Assembly: GCA_031552535.1 (NCBI GenBank)
Contig: JAVBMJ010000056.1
Location: 1 to 45,464 of the forward strand
Direction of reading: 5' to 3'
Origin: JAVBMJ01 sp031552535
GTDB taxonomy: Bacteria > Bacteroidota > Bacteroidia > Bacteroidales > Rikenellaceae
DNA: 45,464 nucleotides
Shown: positions 32,854-40,992 of the stretch, one piece after another
Layout: each line of letters begins with the position of its first letter
Position numbering within the stretch: the first letter of the stretch is position 1
Notes under the pieces: model-generated
What the model was told of the DNA's origin: nothing
Database searches by the model: none
What the model saw: the letters and a program-made list of their open reading frames with translations, nothing else
Made by a program: the position numbers and the translations under genes

Positions 32854-33453
32854 ATGGGATTGGCGTGTTGCTGGCAGACAGAGGTTCCCGAAGCGGGGTG
32901 TGACGAGGCGGGGCGCGGATGCCTTGCCGGGCCGGTATTTGCCGCTGCGGTGATATTGCCCGCGGGATTCCATCACCCGTTGCTCAACGATTCGAAAAAA
33001 ATGACGCCGCACGACAGGGCGCTGATGCGCGGTATTATCGAGTGCGAGGCTGTGGCGTGGGCCGTTGCTGAAATTCCGGCCGGACGCATCGATGAAATCA
33101 ATATCCTCAATGCTTCGTTCGAGGGGATGACCCAGGCCGTGGAAGCATTGAAGGTCGTTCCGGAGTTGCTTCTGATCGATGGCAACCGCTTCCGGAGCCA
33201 CCTGTCGATACCTTACCGTTGTGTGGTTGGCGGCGACGGCAAGTATGCCAACATCGCTGCGGCTTCGGTGCTGGCCAAAACGTGGAGGGACGAATACATG
33301 GAGGCGCTTTCGGTCCGGTATCCACAATATGGATGGGACCGTAATAAGGGGTACCCCACACGCCAGCACCGCCTGGCTATCGCCGAACACGGCCTCTCGC
33401 CGCACCACCGGCTGACATTTACCCGTAATTACGGACAGGGCTTGCTGTTCTGA
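32854..33453 (+). CDS. rnhB: Ribonuclease HII
   Basis: 199-residue type 2 RNase H that removes RNA from RNA-DNA hybrids and single ribonucleotides from DNA. The catalytic carboxylates are visible: D17 and E18 in AGCDEAGRGCLAGP, D in LLIDGNRF, and D in SVLAKTWRDEYM. NKGYPTRQH is the family C-terminal motif. ATG 32854 gives the usual length; ATG 32824 would add ten residues without family likeness. It stands alone between the tnaA terminator and the efflux operon. Confidence 0.9.
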   Translation: MGLACCWQTEVPEAGCDEAGRGCLAGPVFAAAVILPAGFHHPLLNDSKKMTPHDRALMRGIIECEAVAWAVAEIPAGRIDEINILNASFEGMTQAVEALKVVPELLLIDGNRFRSHLSIPYRCVVGGDGKYANIAAASVLAKTWRDEYMEALSVRYPQYGWDRNKGYPTRQHRLAIAEHGLSPHHRLTFTRNYGQGLLF

Positions 33454-33681
33454 CATATCCCGCGCAATGCCCCCTCGTAGCGATATATCATAATATATTG
33501 TGCCATAGAGGCTGTCATTTAGTTGCCGGTATGTATCCCTGTTCTTTTCCGGTGGACGCACTTCTTCTCCGGAAGTGAATTTAACAATTTGTTTAACTGG
33601 GATATCGCCCTGTGAAACAGCGTGTTCGCCTGATGAGGGAGTGGTGTATCCGTATTACTCAGGAAAATTCGAAAACTTTTT

Positions 33682-33711
33682 TTGTTTTTCAAGTTTCCGT
33701 GCATATCTTTG
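33682..33711 (+). promoter_or_regulatory. Promoter of the tetR-efflux operon
   Basis: TTG at 33682-33684 and TATCTTTG at 33704-33711 are 19 bases apart, a textbook Bacteroidota pair, 28 bases before the TetR ATG. The repressor would be expected to bind near here. Confidence 0.6.
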
Positions 33712-33738
33712 TCGCCTGTTACAGGAATCGGAAAAATC

Positions 33739-34371
33739 ATGTCTATCAAAAAACGTGTTATCGAACAGTCGACAAAACTGTTTGTCGAGCAGGGGATAAA
33801 GTCGATCCGCATGGACGATATCGCCTCGCACATGGGCATCTCGAAGCGTACGCTTTATGAGATTTTCGGAGATAAGGAGTCTCTGATATCGGAATGCCTG
33901 AGGTCGCATTTCGAGCGTATGGATCGCGAATTCCAGGAGTATACCGGCGGTAAGGATGGAAGCATAGCGCTGCTGGTCGCCGTGCTGGAGAACTGGGACA
34001 ACTGGGTCGACACCAACTCGGTGCTGATTCCGGGAATAAAAAAGTTCTATCCGCATCTTTTTATCGAGATCGCCGAATCGCGCAACGAGGAGGGCCTGCG
34101 CAAGTTGCGGACCATGATCTGCGGCGGGATAGCCGAAGGCGTATTCCTGCCCGAGGTCAATCCCGATATTGCCGTGAGCATATTCACCAGTGCCATGTAC
34201 GGGATAACGATGCGCGACGATGTGAAGTGCTCGGGGTTGCCTGCCTCCGAGGTGAGCCTTACCGACGCATATAAATATATAATGATCTACTTCTTCCGCG
34301 GCATATCCACCGACATGGGGATCAGGCAGATCGACGCATATCTTGAAAAATACAAACAGAAAAATAATTGA
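33739..34371 (+). CDS. TetR/AcrR-family transcriptional regulator
   Basis: 210 residues. The N-terminal DNA-binding domain (about 1-50) has the TetR helix-turn-helix IRMDDIASHMGISKRTLYEIFGDKESLI. The larger helical C-terminal domain would bind ligand and dimerise. It is first in an operon with TolC-, MFP- and RND-type genes (the next ATG is nine bases after the stop), so it probably represses the pump, being autoregulated, and releases on binding a pump substrate. ATG 33739 is chosen by promoter position and family start (MSIKKRVIEQSTKLFVEQG). Confidence 0.88.
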   Translation: MSIKKRVIEQSTKLFVEQGIKSIRMDDIASHMGISKRTLYEIFGDKESLISECLRSHFERMDREFQEYTGGKDGSIALLVAVLENWDNWVDTNSVLIPGIKKFYPHLFIEIAESRNEEGLRKLRTMICGGIAEGVFLPEVNPDIAVSIFTSAMYGITMRDDVKCSGLPASEVSLTDAYKYIMIYFFRGISTDMGIRQIDAYLEKYKQKNN

Positions 34372-34379
34372 GAGAGGAG

Positions 34380-35717
34380 ATGAGAAGATTGGTTTTAAGT
34401 GGCTTAATGAGTTTTGGCGTGCTGTTTGCCGCAGCACAGGGGGGCGCCCCCACGGCGACGCTGACCCTCGACGAGGCGTTGAAGATAGCTTTGGATAACA
34501 ACCCCACCATACAGATAGCCGGTCTCGAAATAGAGCGGGTCGACTATTCGCGTAAAGAGACATGGGGCAATCATCTGCCGTCGGTAACGGGATCGGTATC
34601 GTATACCTACAATGCGATACGTTCGACGATGGACTTCGGAGGACAAAAGGTGTCACTTATGCCCGAGAATATTTTTACCCCTGAGTTGAGCCTCAGCCTG
34701 CCTCTGTTCGTGCCCTCGATCTACAGGGCCCTTAAGATGAACGACGAGCAGCGCCGTGCAGCGGTCGAGAACGTCCGCGGGTCGCGCATAGATCTGGCCG
34801 CAGAGGTTAAAAAGGCTTATTATAATGTTCTGCTGGCCAAACAATCGCTCGCGGTTCTGAAGGATAGCGAAAAGACCACTTCTGAGACTGTCGATATGAT
34901 CAGGGCTTCGTACGACAACGGCCTTGCGTCGGAGTACGACCTTCTGACAGCCGAGGTGAGGCTCAATAATATAAAACCCCTTATCATACAGAGCGAGGGC
35001 GCGGTATCGAATCTGAAAGGATATTTGAAAATGCTTCTCGGGTTGCCGGAAGAGGGATTGGATATAGACGTTGCAGGAGCTTTACCTGATTTCGAAGGTG
35101 CCGTGGCTGCTTCGGGCGGAGCAAGGGATATGGACATCAGCGACAACAGCACACTCCGTTCGCTGGATATCCAGGAGGCTTTACTCAAGCAACAGTATAA
35201 GGTGGCCGGAGCCTCACGCCTGCCGACACTGGCGGCTTTCGGGCAATTCCAGTATGCGGGACAGGATAAAATATCGTTCAGTTTTTCGGAGGACGGCAGT
35301 GGTAGCGGTAAATCTGTCTGGGAATGGCAACATCCGCTGGTCGTAGGGGCGAAATTGTCTATCCCTATTTTTTCGGGGATGACAAATGTCCGCAGGCAGC
35401 AACAGATAAAAGTGGGTATTTCGCAGCTGCAACTGCAGAGGGACTATGCCCGCAAGGGAGTGGAGACCCAACTGCAAACGGCACTGGTTAATATCAATAC
35501 CGCACGTGGACAGATGCAGGCCAATTCTTTGGCGGTGGAACAGGCTAAGAAAGCATATTCTATCGCCTCGACGCGTTATAAAGCCGGCGCCGGGACGATA
35601 CTCGAACTCAACAACGCCGAACTGGCGCACACCCAGACCCAACTCAGCTATTCACAGTCGATTTACGACTACCTGTCGGCAGAGGCCGAATACGACAAGA
35701 TATTGGGACGGGAGTAA
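34380..35717 (+). CDS. TolC-family outer-membrane efflux protein
   Basis: 445 residues with a signal peptide (MRRLVLSGLMSFGVLFAAAQ) and two OEP-type repeats: long helices with paired strands, e.g. LTLDEALKIALDNNPTIQIAGLEIERVDYSRKE near the N-terminus and the later VEQAKKAYSIASTRYKAGAGTILELNNAELAHTQTQLSYSQSIYDYLSAEAEYDKILG. It forms the outer-membrane channel of the tripartite pump. ATG 34380 follows a good AGAGAGGAG ribosome site. The frame is also open from TTG 34368 within the tetR stop region, but this is less likely. Confidence 0.9.
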   Translation: MRRLVLSGLMSFGVLFAAAQGGAPTATLTLDEALKIALDNNPTIQIAGLEIERVDYSRKETWGNHLPSVTGSVSYTYNAIRSTMDFGGQKVSLMPENIFTPELSLSLPLFVPSIYRALKMNDEQRRAAVENVRGSRIDLAAEVKKAYYNVLLAKQSLAVLKDSEKTTSETVDMIRASYDNGLASEYDLLTAEVRLNNIKPLIIQSEGAVSNLKGYLKMLLGLPEEGLDIDVAGALPDFEGAVAASGGARDMDISDNSTLRSLDIQEALLKQQYKVAGASRLPTLAAFGQFQYAGQDKISFSFSEDGSGSGKSVWEWQHPLVVGAKLSIPIFSGMTNVRRQQQIKVGISQLQLQRDYARKGVETQLQTALVNINTARGQMQANSLAVEQAKKAYSIASTRYKAGAGTILELNNAELAHTQTQLSYSQSIYDYLSAEAEYDKILGRE

Positions 35718-35750
35718 AAAAGTGTAAAAACCAAAAATCGTGATACAATA

Positions 35751-36791
35751 ATGAAAAACTATTTGATTGCAGCCATCGCGGCCGTAGCGGCTATGGCGAC
35801 GACGGGATGTAACTCGGGGAAAGGGAGCGAGACATCGGGCGTGGATTCCACGAAACAACTCCTTGTGCGGACGCTTCCGGCTGTGTCTGAGAATATCGAC
35901 AACATCGCGGAATTTACGGGCAGCATAGAACCTTTTGTAAAAAACAATATCTCGCCGTCGTTGCCGGTTCGTATCGACCAGATATTGGTAGAGGTGGGCG
36001 ACTATGTCCACAAGGGGCAGTTGCTGGTGAGAATGGATCCGACGCAGTACAATCAGACGGCCGTCAGGCTGGCTTCGGTGCAGGCCGATTACGACCGTAC
36101 GAAGAACGTCTACGACGCGGGAGGCGTATCGAAACAGAGCCTCGACGCAATAAAGACCGAGCTCGACGTGCTGCAGGAGTCAACCCGCAACCTCAAGGAG
36201 AACATCGAACTGCGCAGTCCCATCGACGGTGTTGTGACGGCGCGATATTACGATGCGGGCGACTATTTTTCGATGTCGCCGGGACAGGCGGGTGTAGCCG
36301 CGGTGTTGACGGTGATGCAGATAAGCAAACTGAAAATATTGATGAACGTGTCGGAGCAGTACTTCCCGCAGGTTAAACAGGGCATGCCGGTGACGATCAG
36401 CACCGACCTCTATCCCGACCGCGATTTCAAGGGCAGCGTGTCGCTGATCTACCCTTCTATCGACGCTTCGACGCGCACATTCGCCGTGGAGGTGGCTATA
36501 CCGAACGCTTCGGGGGTGTTGCGACCAGGAATGTTCGCCCGCACGACGCTCAATCTGGGTACCCGCACAGGCACGATAGTCGAAGACCTGGCCGTGGCCA
36601 GGCAGATCGGTACCAACGAAAAATATGTGTTCGTGGTTAAGGACGGCAAGGCCCTGAGGCGTACGGTCACTACGGGACGTCACATAGAAAACAAGATCGA
36701 CATACTGTCGGGAGTCGCAGCTGGCGAGCAGGTGGTGGTGTCCGGTACCTCGAAACTCATCGACGGCATGGAAGTAAAGGTGGCAAATTAA
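35751..36791 (+). CDS. RND efflux periplasmic adaptor (AcrA/MexA-like lipoprotein)
   Basis: 346 residues. The signal peptide ends in a lipobox (MATTGC, C20), anchoring the adaptor in the inner membrane. The lipoyl/barrel-sandwich halves (FVKNNISPSLPVRIDQILVEVGDYVHKGQLLVRMDPTQYNQTAV and LRSPIDGVVTARYYDAGDYFS) flank a short alpha hairpin, followed by a beta-barrel and a membrane-proximal domain with AAGEQVVVSGTSKLIDGMEVKV. It links the TolC channel to the RND pump; 33 bases after the TolC gene and 22 before the pump gene. Confidence 0.92.
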   Translation: MKNYLIAAIAAVAAMATTGCNSGKGSETSGVDSTKQLLVRTLPAVSENIDNIAEFTGSIEPFVKNNISPSLPVRIDQILVEVGDYVHKGQLLVRMDPTQYNQTAVRLASVQADYDRTKNVYDAGGVSKQSLDAIKTELDVLQESTRNLKENIELRSPIDGVVTARYYDAGDYFSMSPGQAGVAAVLTVMQISKLKILMNVSEQYFPQVKQGMPVTISTDLYPDRDFKGSVSLIYPSIDASTRTFAVEVAIPNASGVLRPGMFARTTLNLGTRTGTIVEDLAVARQIGTNEKYVFVVKDGKALRRTVTTGRHIENKIDILSGVAAGEQVVVSGTSKLIDGMEVKVAN

Positions 36792-36813
36792 TCAAACCTC
36801 AGAGTAGCTTATT

Positions 36814-39800
36814 ATGAAAATATACGAAAGCGCGGTACGGAATCCTGTATCGACCATACTTATATTCTTCGGGGTTATCGTCATGGGGCTGTTTTCGCTG
36901 CGAAACCTCGCCCTGGACATGTATCCGGAGATGGATATCCCGTCGATCAGCGTCATCACCTCCTATCCGGGTGCCAATGCAGCCGATATCGAGACCAACA
37001 TCACCCGCATACTTGAGGACAACCTCAACACGGTGAACAACCTCAAGAAGATCACCTCGAAGTCGATGGACAACGTGTCTATCGTGACACTGGAGTTCGA
37101 ATGGGGGTCGGACCTCAACGAGGCGGCCAACGACATACGCGACGCCGTGAGCCTCACGCAGTCGCGTCTGCCCGACGATGCTGAATTCCCTACGATCTTC
37201 AAGTTCAGTTCGTCGATGATCCCGGTGCTGGTGCTTACGGCCACCGCCGACGAGAGTTATGCGGCACTCGAAAAATTGCTCGACGAGAGGCTGGTAAACG
37301 TCCTTAACCGCGTGGACGGCGTGGGCGCCGTCAGTGTGATGGGGGCGCCGCACCGCGAGATACAGGTAAATGTCGATCCGCGCAAACTTGAAGCATACGG
37401 ATTGACCGCCGAACAGATCGGATCGGTGATAGCACAGGAAAACGTTAACATTCCGAGCGGGACGATAGACGTGGGCAACAATACGTTCAGTGTCAAAGCC
37501 GACGCCGAATTCAAAAATAGCGACCAGCTCAGGGATGTAATAGTTGCAAACCGTGGCGGACGCGACATATACCTGCGCGATGTGGCTGTTATAAAAGACA
37601 CCCTGGAGAAGGCCACGCTCGACGAACGCATCAACGGCAAACTGGGGATGAGGATCATCGTCCAGAAGCAGTCGGGGGCCAATACAGTACAGATCGCCGA
37701 ACAGGTTTTGGCAAAAATGCCGGCTATAATGAAGACCCTGCCTGCCGACGTGGAGATAGGTACGGTTATGGACGGCTCGGAGTCGATCAAGGACAGTATC
37801 GCCTCGTTGAGCGACACGGTGATGTACGCCTTCATATTCGTCATCCTGGTCGTGCTGTTCTTCCTGGGGCGGTGGAGGGCCACGTTGATCATCTGCCTTA
37901 CGATACCCATATCGTTGATCGTGTCGTTCATATACCTCTATATGACGGGCGGAACGCTCAATATCATATCGCTCAGTTCGCTCTCGATAGCCATCGGTAT
38001 GGTGGTCGACGACGCGATAGTGGTGCTGGAGAACATAACGACGCATATCGAGAAAGGGAGCTCGCCGCGCGAGGCCTCGATCTATGGTACGAACGAAGTC
38101 TGGCTGGCCGTTATCGCGACGACGCTCACGGTTGTGGCCGTATTCCTGCCCCTGACGCTGGTGAGTGGTATGATGGGTATCATGTTCCGCCAGTTGGGTT
38201 GGATCGTTTCGCTGGTGATCATCGTCTCGACCGTTGCGGCCATCACCCTTACGCCGATGCTCACGTCGCTGATGCTCAAAGCAGAAACGTCGCATACTTA
38301 TAAGGGATTGGGTGTGATATTCCGTCCCATCGACAGGTTCCTCGACAGACTCGACGACTTTTACGCCTCGGTACTTACATGGTCGGTGCGCCACAGGGGG
38401 CGGATCATATGGACGTCGTTGGCATTGTTCTTTGCCAGCATATTCCTGATATTCACCGTCCCGTCGGACTTCTTCCCCAAGTCGGACTCGTCGTTTATCC
38501 AGGCCACAGTGCAACTCGACCAGAACGTCGGGGTGCAGCATACATCGAAAATAGCCCGACGTATCGACAGCATAATTTATGCTAAATACCCGGAAGTGAC
38601 CATAATCTCGTCGAGCGCCGGGGTTGCCTCGGGGGAGAACACATGGGCGATAATGAACAGTACCTCGGGATCACACGTGATAAGCTACATGATGCGGCTT
38701 ACCAAACCTCACGAACGCCAGAGGAGCATTTACGACATAGGCGACCTGTTCCGCAAGGATCTCGACCAGATACCGGAGGTGGTTAAGTATACGGTGACTC
38801 CCGGAGGTAACAACAGTATGGGAGGCGGCAGCGATATTCAGGTTAAGGTGTTCGGCTACGACTTCAACGTGACGAACAATGTGGCGCTCGAACTGAAGAA
38901 TAAGATCGCGGCATTGGAAGGCGCCCGCGACGTGCAGTTGAGCCGCGACGACCTGCGCCCGGAATATAATGTGGAGTTTGACCGTAATAAATTGGGGTAC
39001 TACGGAATAAGCAGTTACATGGCCTCCAATACCGTGCGTAACCTCATAACGGGTTATAAGCCTACGAAGTACCGTGAGGATGGCGACGAGTACGATATTG
39101 TGGTGCGTTACGACGAGCCCTTCCGCCGCTCGCTTGAGGCTATAGATAATATCATGGTTTACAATGCCAAGGGACGGGCTTTAAGGATCAAGGATATAGC
39201 CGAGGTCAGGGAGGAGTTCGCACCGCCCACGATAGAACGCGAGAACCGTCAACGGCTTGTTTCGGTTACCGGATCGCTCGCTTCGGGAGTGGCTCTGGGA
39301 ACGGTTACATCGGAAATCAACAATATTATTGCGCAGTCGGAGTTTCCCGAGGGTGTGTTTGTCGAGGTCGGCGGCACGGCCGAAGACCAGGCCGAGGCAT
39401 TCGTAGACCTGCTGATGTTGGCCGGACTGATAATAATATTGGTTTACATCGTTATCGCCACGCAGTTCGAGTCGTTCAAGATGCCGTTCATCATCCTGTT
39501 GTCGCTGCCGTTCGCATTTACAGGAGTATTCCTGGCCCTGGCGATCACAAACACGGCGTTGAGTGTCATAGCTCTTATCGGAGCGATCATGCTGGTGGGT
39601 ATTGTGGTGAAAAACGGTATCGTGATGGTCGACTTCACCAATCTGTTGCGCGACCGCGGTAATTCGATCAACCAGGCGGTGATAAGCGCGGGCAAGTCGC
39701 GTCTGCGCCCGGTGCTGATGACTTCGCTGACGACGATCCTCGGGATGGTTCCCCTGGCAATGGGAGTGGGCGAAGGATCCGAAATATGGCAACCGATGGG

Positions 39801-39960
39801 TATAGCCATCATCGGCGGCCTCACGTTCTCGACACTGTTGACACTGATCGTGATCCCCGTTGTCTACTCGTTGTTCGGGGCCAGCGATATCAAAAAAGAG
39901 CGCCGCAGGATGGCCGAGGAGATAGCCGGAAAAGCCGTGGTGACTGAAAATAATGCATAA
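36814..39960 (+). CDS. RND-family efflux pump, inner-membrane transporter
   Basis: 1048-residue HAE1-type transporter that uses the proton gradient to push hydrophobic or amphiphilic compounds through the adaptor/TolC channel. Proton-relay residues are kept: D399-D400 in GMVVDDAIVVLEN (helix 4) and K933 in GIVVKNGIVMVDF (helix 10). The start MKIYESAVRNPVSTILIFFGVIVMGLFS is the first helix, and two large periplasmic loops follow helices 1 and 7. Gene order TetR-TolC-MFP-RND-PG0541-like matches the Porphyromonas gingivalis xep-type locus as I recall it. Substrate is unknown. Confidence 0.94.
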   Translation: MKIYESAVRNPVSTILIFFGVIVMGLFSLRNLALDMYPEMDIPSISVITSYPGANAADIETNITRILEDNLNTVNNLKKITSKSMDNVSIVTLEFEWGSDLNEAANDIRDAVSLTQSRLPDDAEFPTIFKFSSSMIPVLVLTATADESYAALEKLLDERLVNVLNRVDGVGAVSVMGAPHREIQVNVDPRKLEAYGLTAEQIGSVIAQENVNIPSGTIDVGNNTFSVKADAEFKNSDQLRDVIVANRGGRDIYLRDVAVIKDTLEKATLDERINGKLGMRIIVQKQSGANTVQIAEQVLAKMPAIMKTLPADVEIGTVMDGSESIKDSIASLSDTVMYAFIFVILVVLFFLGRWRATLIICLTIPISLIVSFIYLYMTGGTLNIISLSSLSIAIGMVVDDAIVVLENITTHIEKGSSPREASIYGTNEVWLAVIATTLTVVAVFLPLTLVSGMMGIMFRQLGWIVSLVIIVSTVAAITLTPMLTSLMLKAETSHTYKGLGVIFRPIDRFLDRLDDFYASVLTWSVRHRGRIIWTSLALFFASIFLIFTVPSDFFPKSDSSFIQATVQLDQNVGVQHTSKIARRIDSIIYAKYPEVTIISSSAGVASGENTWAIMNSTSGSHVISYMMRLTKPHERQRSIYDIGDLFRKDLDQIPEVVKYTVTPGGNNSMGGGSDIQVKVFGYDFNVTNNVALELKNKIAALEGARDVQLSRDDLRPEYNVEFDRNKLGYYGISSYMASNTVRNLITGYKPTKYREDGDEYDIVVRYDEPFRRSLEAIDNIMVYNAKGRALRIKDIAEVREEFAPPTIERENRQRLVSVTGSLASGVALGTVTSEINNIIAQSEFPEGVFVEVGGTAEDQAEAFVDLLMLAGLIIILVYIVIATQFESFKMPFIILLSLPFAFTGVFLALAITNTALSVIALIGAIMLVGIVVKNGIVMVDFTNLLRDRGNSINQAVISAGKSRLRPVLMTSLTTILGMVPLAMGVGEGSEIWQPMGIAIIGGLTFSTLLTLIVIPVVYSLFGASDIKKERRRMAEEIAGKAVVTENNA

Positions 39961-40045
39961 AATCATTGAACGGTGCCGGATATGCCCGGATCGGGTTTGA
40001 TTACACCGGGTATTATCGGCAGCCTCATAAAAATTTATAAAAACA

Positions 40046-40339
40046 ATGAAAGCAGTATTCATATCATACAACCAGGCCCTGAGCGAGCGCGTAATAGGGG
40101 CTTTGGACCGTAACGCCATCCGCGGATTCACTCTCTGGGACCTGACGCACGGGCGCGGGTCGGTCGACGGCGAGCCTCATTTCGGGTCGCACACCTGGCC
40201 GGCGATGAACTCCACAATACTTGCCGTCACCGATGACGAGAAGGTTGAGCCCCTGATGGCCATGTTGCGCGATATCGACGACGCGACCAAAATGCAGGGT
40301 CTGCGGGCTTTCGTCTGGAACATAGAGGACAAGTTATAA
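40046..40339 (+). CDS. PG0541-family transporter-associated small protein
   Basis: 97 residues, no signal peptide. The sequence (MKAVFISYNQALSERVIGALDRNAIRGFTLWDLTHGRGS, then EPHFGSHTWPAMNSTILAVTDDEKVEPLMAMLRDID) has the beta-alpha-beta rhythm of a small ferredoxin-like, PII/CutA-type fold. I recognise it as the small protein that follows RND pumps in Bacteroidota (PG0541 next to the P. gingivalis pump). It lies 85 bases after the pump gene and is followed by a terminator. A role in sensing a metal or metabolite for the pump is plausible but not shown by sequence. Confidence 0.75.
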   Translation: MKAVFISYNQALSERVIGALDRNAIRGFTLWDLTHGRGSVDGEPHFGSHTWPAMNSTILAVTDDEKVEPLMAMLRDIDDATKMQGLRAFVWNIEDKL

Positions 40340-40371
40340 AAGCGCACCCGCGGGGTGCCGGTAGATAATGT

Positions 40372-40407
40372 TGCGGGTCGGGCTGATAAGTCCGGCCCGC
40401 ATTTTTT
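40372..40407 (+). terminator. Rho-independent terminator of the efflux operon
   Basis: TGCGGGTCGG pairs with CCGGCCCGCA (one G-T pair) around a 10-base loop, followed by TTTTTT. It is 33 bases after the last operon gene. Confidence 0.85.
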
Positions 40408-40585
40408 AGTGTATGCCATGTTACCGGTATCTTTATTGATTGTTCTTTGAAAAATACAAATATTTTGTTTAGCTTGCGATCATCGGATTAGAGGCAGTCG
40501 TTTCGGACATGTGATTATTCTGTCCCGGAATGATTTGTTCTGATAGTTGCTATGTGCTTTGTAGTAGAGAATCGTGATACTTACT

Positions 40586-40608
40586 TAATCTTTTAATTTA
40601 AAAGATTA
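40586..40608 (+). promoter_or_regulatory. Palindrome overlapping the rubredoxin ribosome site and start
   Basis: TAATCTTTTAA-T-TTAAAAGATTA is a perfect 11-bp-arm palindrome whose last base is the A of the ATG at 40608. In RNA it would tie up the ribosome-binding region; as DNA it could be an operator. The ~190-base AT-rich leader before it (40416-40607) has no recognised gene. Confidence 0.45.
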
Positions 40609-40889
40609 TGAAAAAATTATTCTGTTTTGCACTTCTGGTTGGCGCGTATTTATTTGTCAATGACGGCGTTAATGCCGGACCTCTGAAGTTGGGAGGTAGC
40701 CAGATTTTATATTCGGCTGACGATCGTACCAAATATGTATGTATTTGCGGGTGGGTCTACGACCCGGCGATAGGATGTATTAAACAACATGTGCAACCGG
40801 GAACCCCTTGGCGATTGGTGCCGGACGAATTCCGTTGTCCGGATTGTTATGCAGGGAAGGATTTTTTTAATTCCGAGCATTATAGATAA
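40608..40889 (+). CDS. Exported rubredoxin-like protein with C-x-C knuckle
   Basis: 93 residues. An N-terminal signal sequence (about 1-24, MKKLFCFALLVGAYLFVNDGVNA) precedes a rubredoxin domain (about 40-86): KYVCICGWVYDP, PGTPWRLVPDEF and RCPDCYAGKDFF are the family landmarks. The first knuckle reads C45-I-C47-G, one residue shorter than the usual CxxCG. The second (C77-P-D-C80) is normal. An extra cysteine (C57, in AIGCIKQ) lies where rubredoxins have an acidic loop. Rubredoxins are normally cytoplasmic electron carriers with an Fe(Cys)4 site, so export plus the altered knuckle is unusual. Whether it binds iron, zinc or nothing is open. Confidence 0.75.
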   Translation: MKKLFCFALLVGAYLFVNDGVNAGPLKLGGSQILYSADDRTKYVCICGWVYDPAIGCIKQHVQPGTPWRLVPDEFRCPDCYAGKDFFNSEHYR

Positions 40890-40909
40890 TATGTAATATA
40901 TTTTGACGA

Positions 40910-40943
40910 GCGGGTATCATGTTGCAGACGGCACGATGCCCGC
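40910..40943 (+). terminator. Possible terminator after the rubredoxin-like gene
   Basis: GCGGGTATC pairs with GATGCCCGC (one G-T pair) around a 16-base loop, 20 bases after the stop. The T-run is weak (TTGGATTGT). Confidence 0.4.
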
Positions 40944-40992
40944 TTGGATTGTATTTGGTATAATGCAGGCTCTTCTATAATTGGTCCGGTTC

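Noticed and set aside
36799..38541. 580-codon minus-strand frame across the RND gene
   Set aside because: It is antisense to a clear RND transporter, with the His/Arg/Asp-rich composition of complement-strand shadows.
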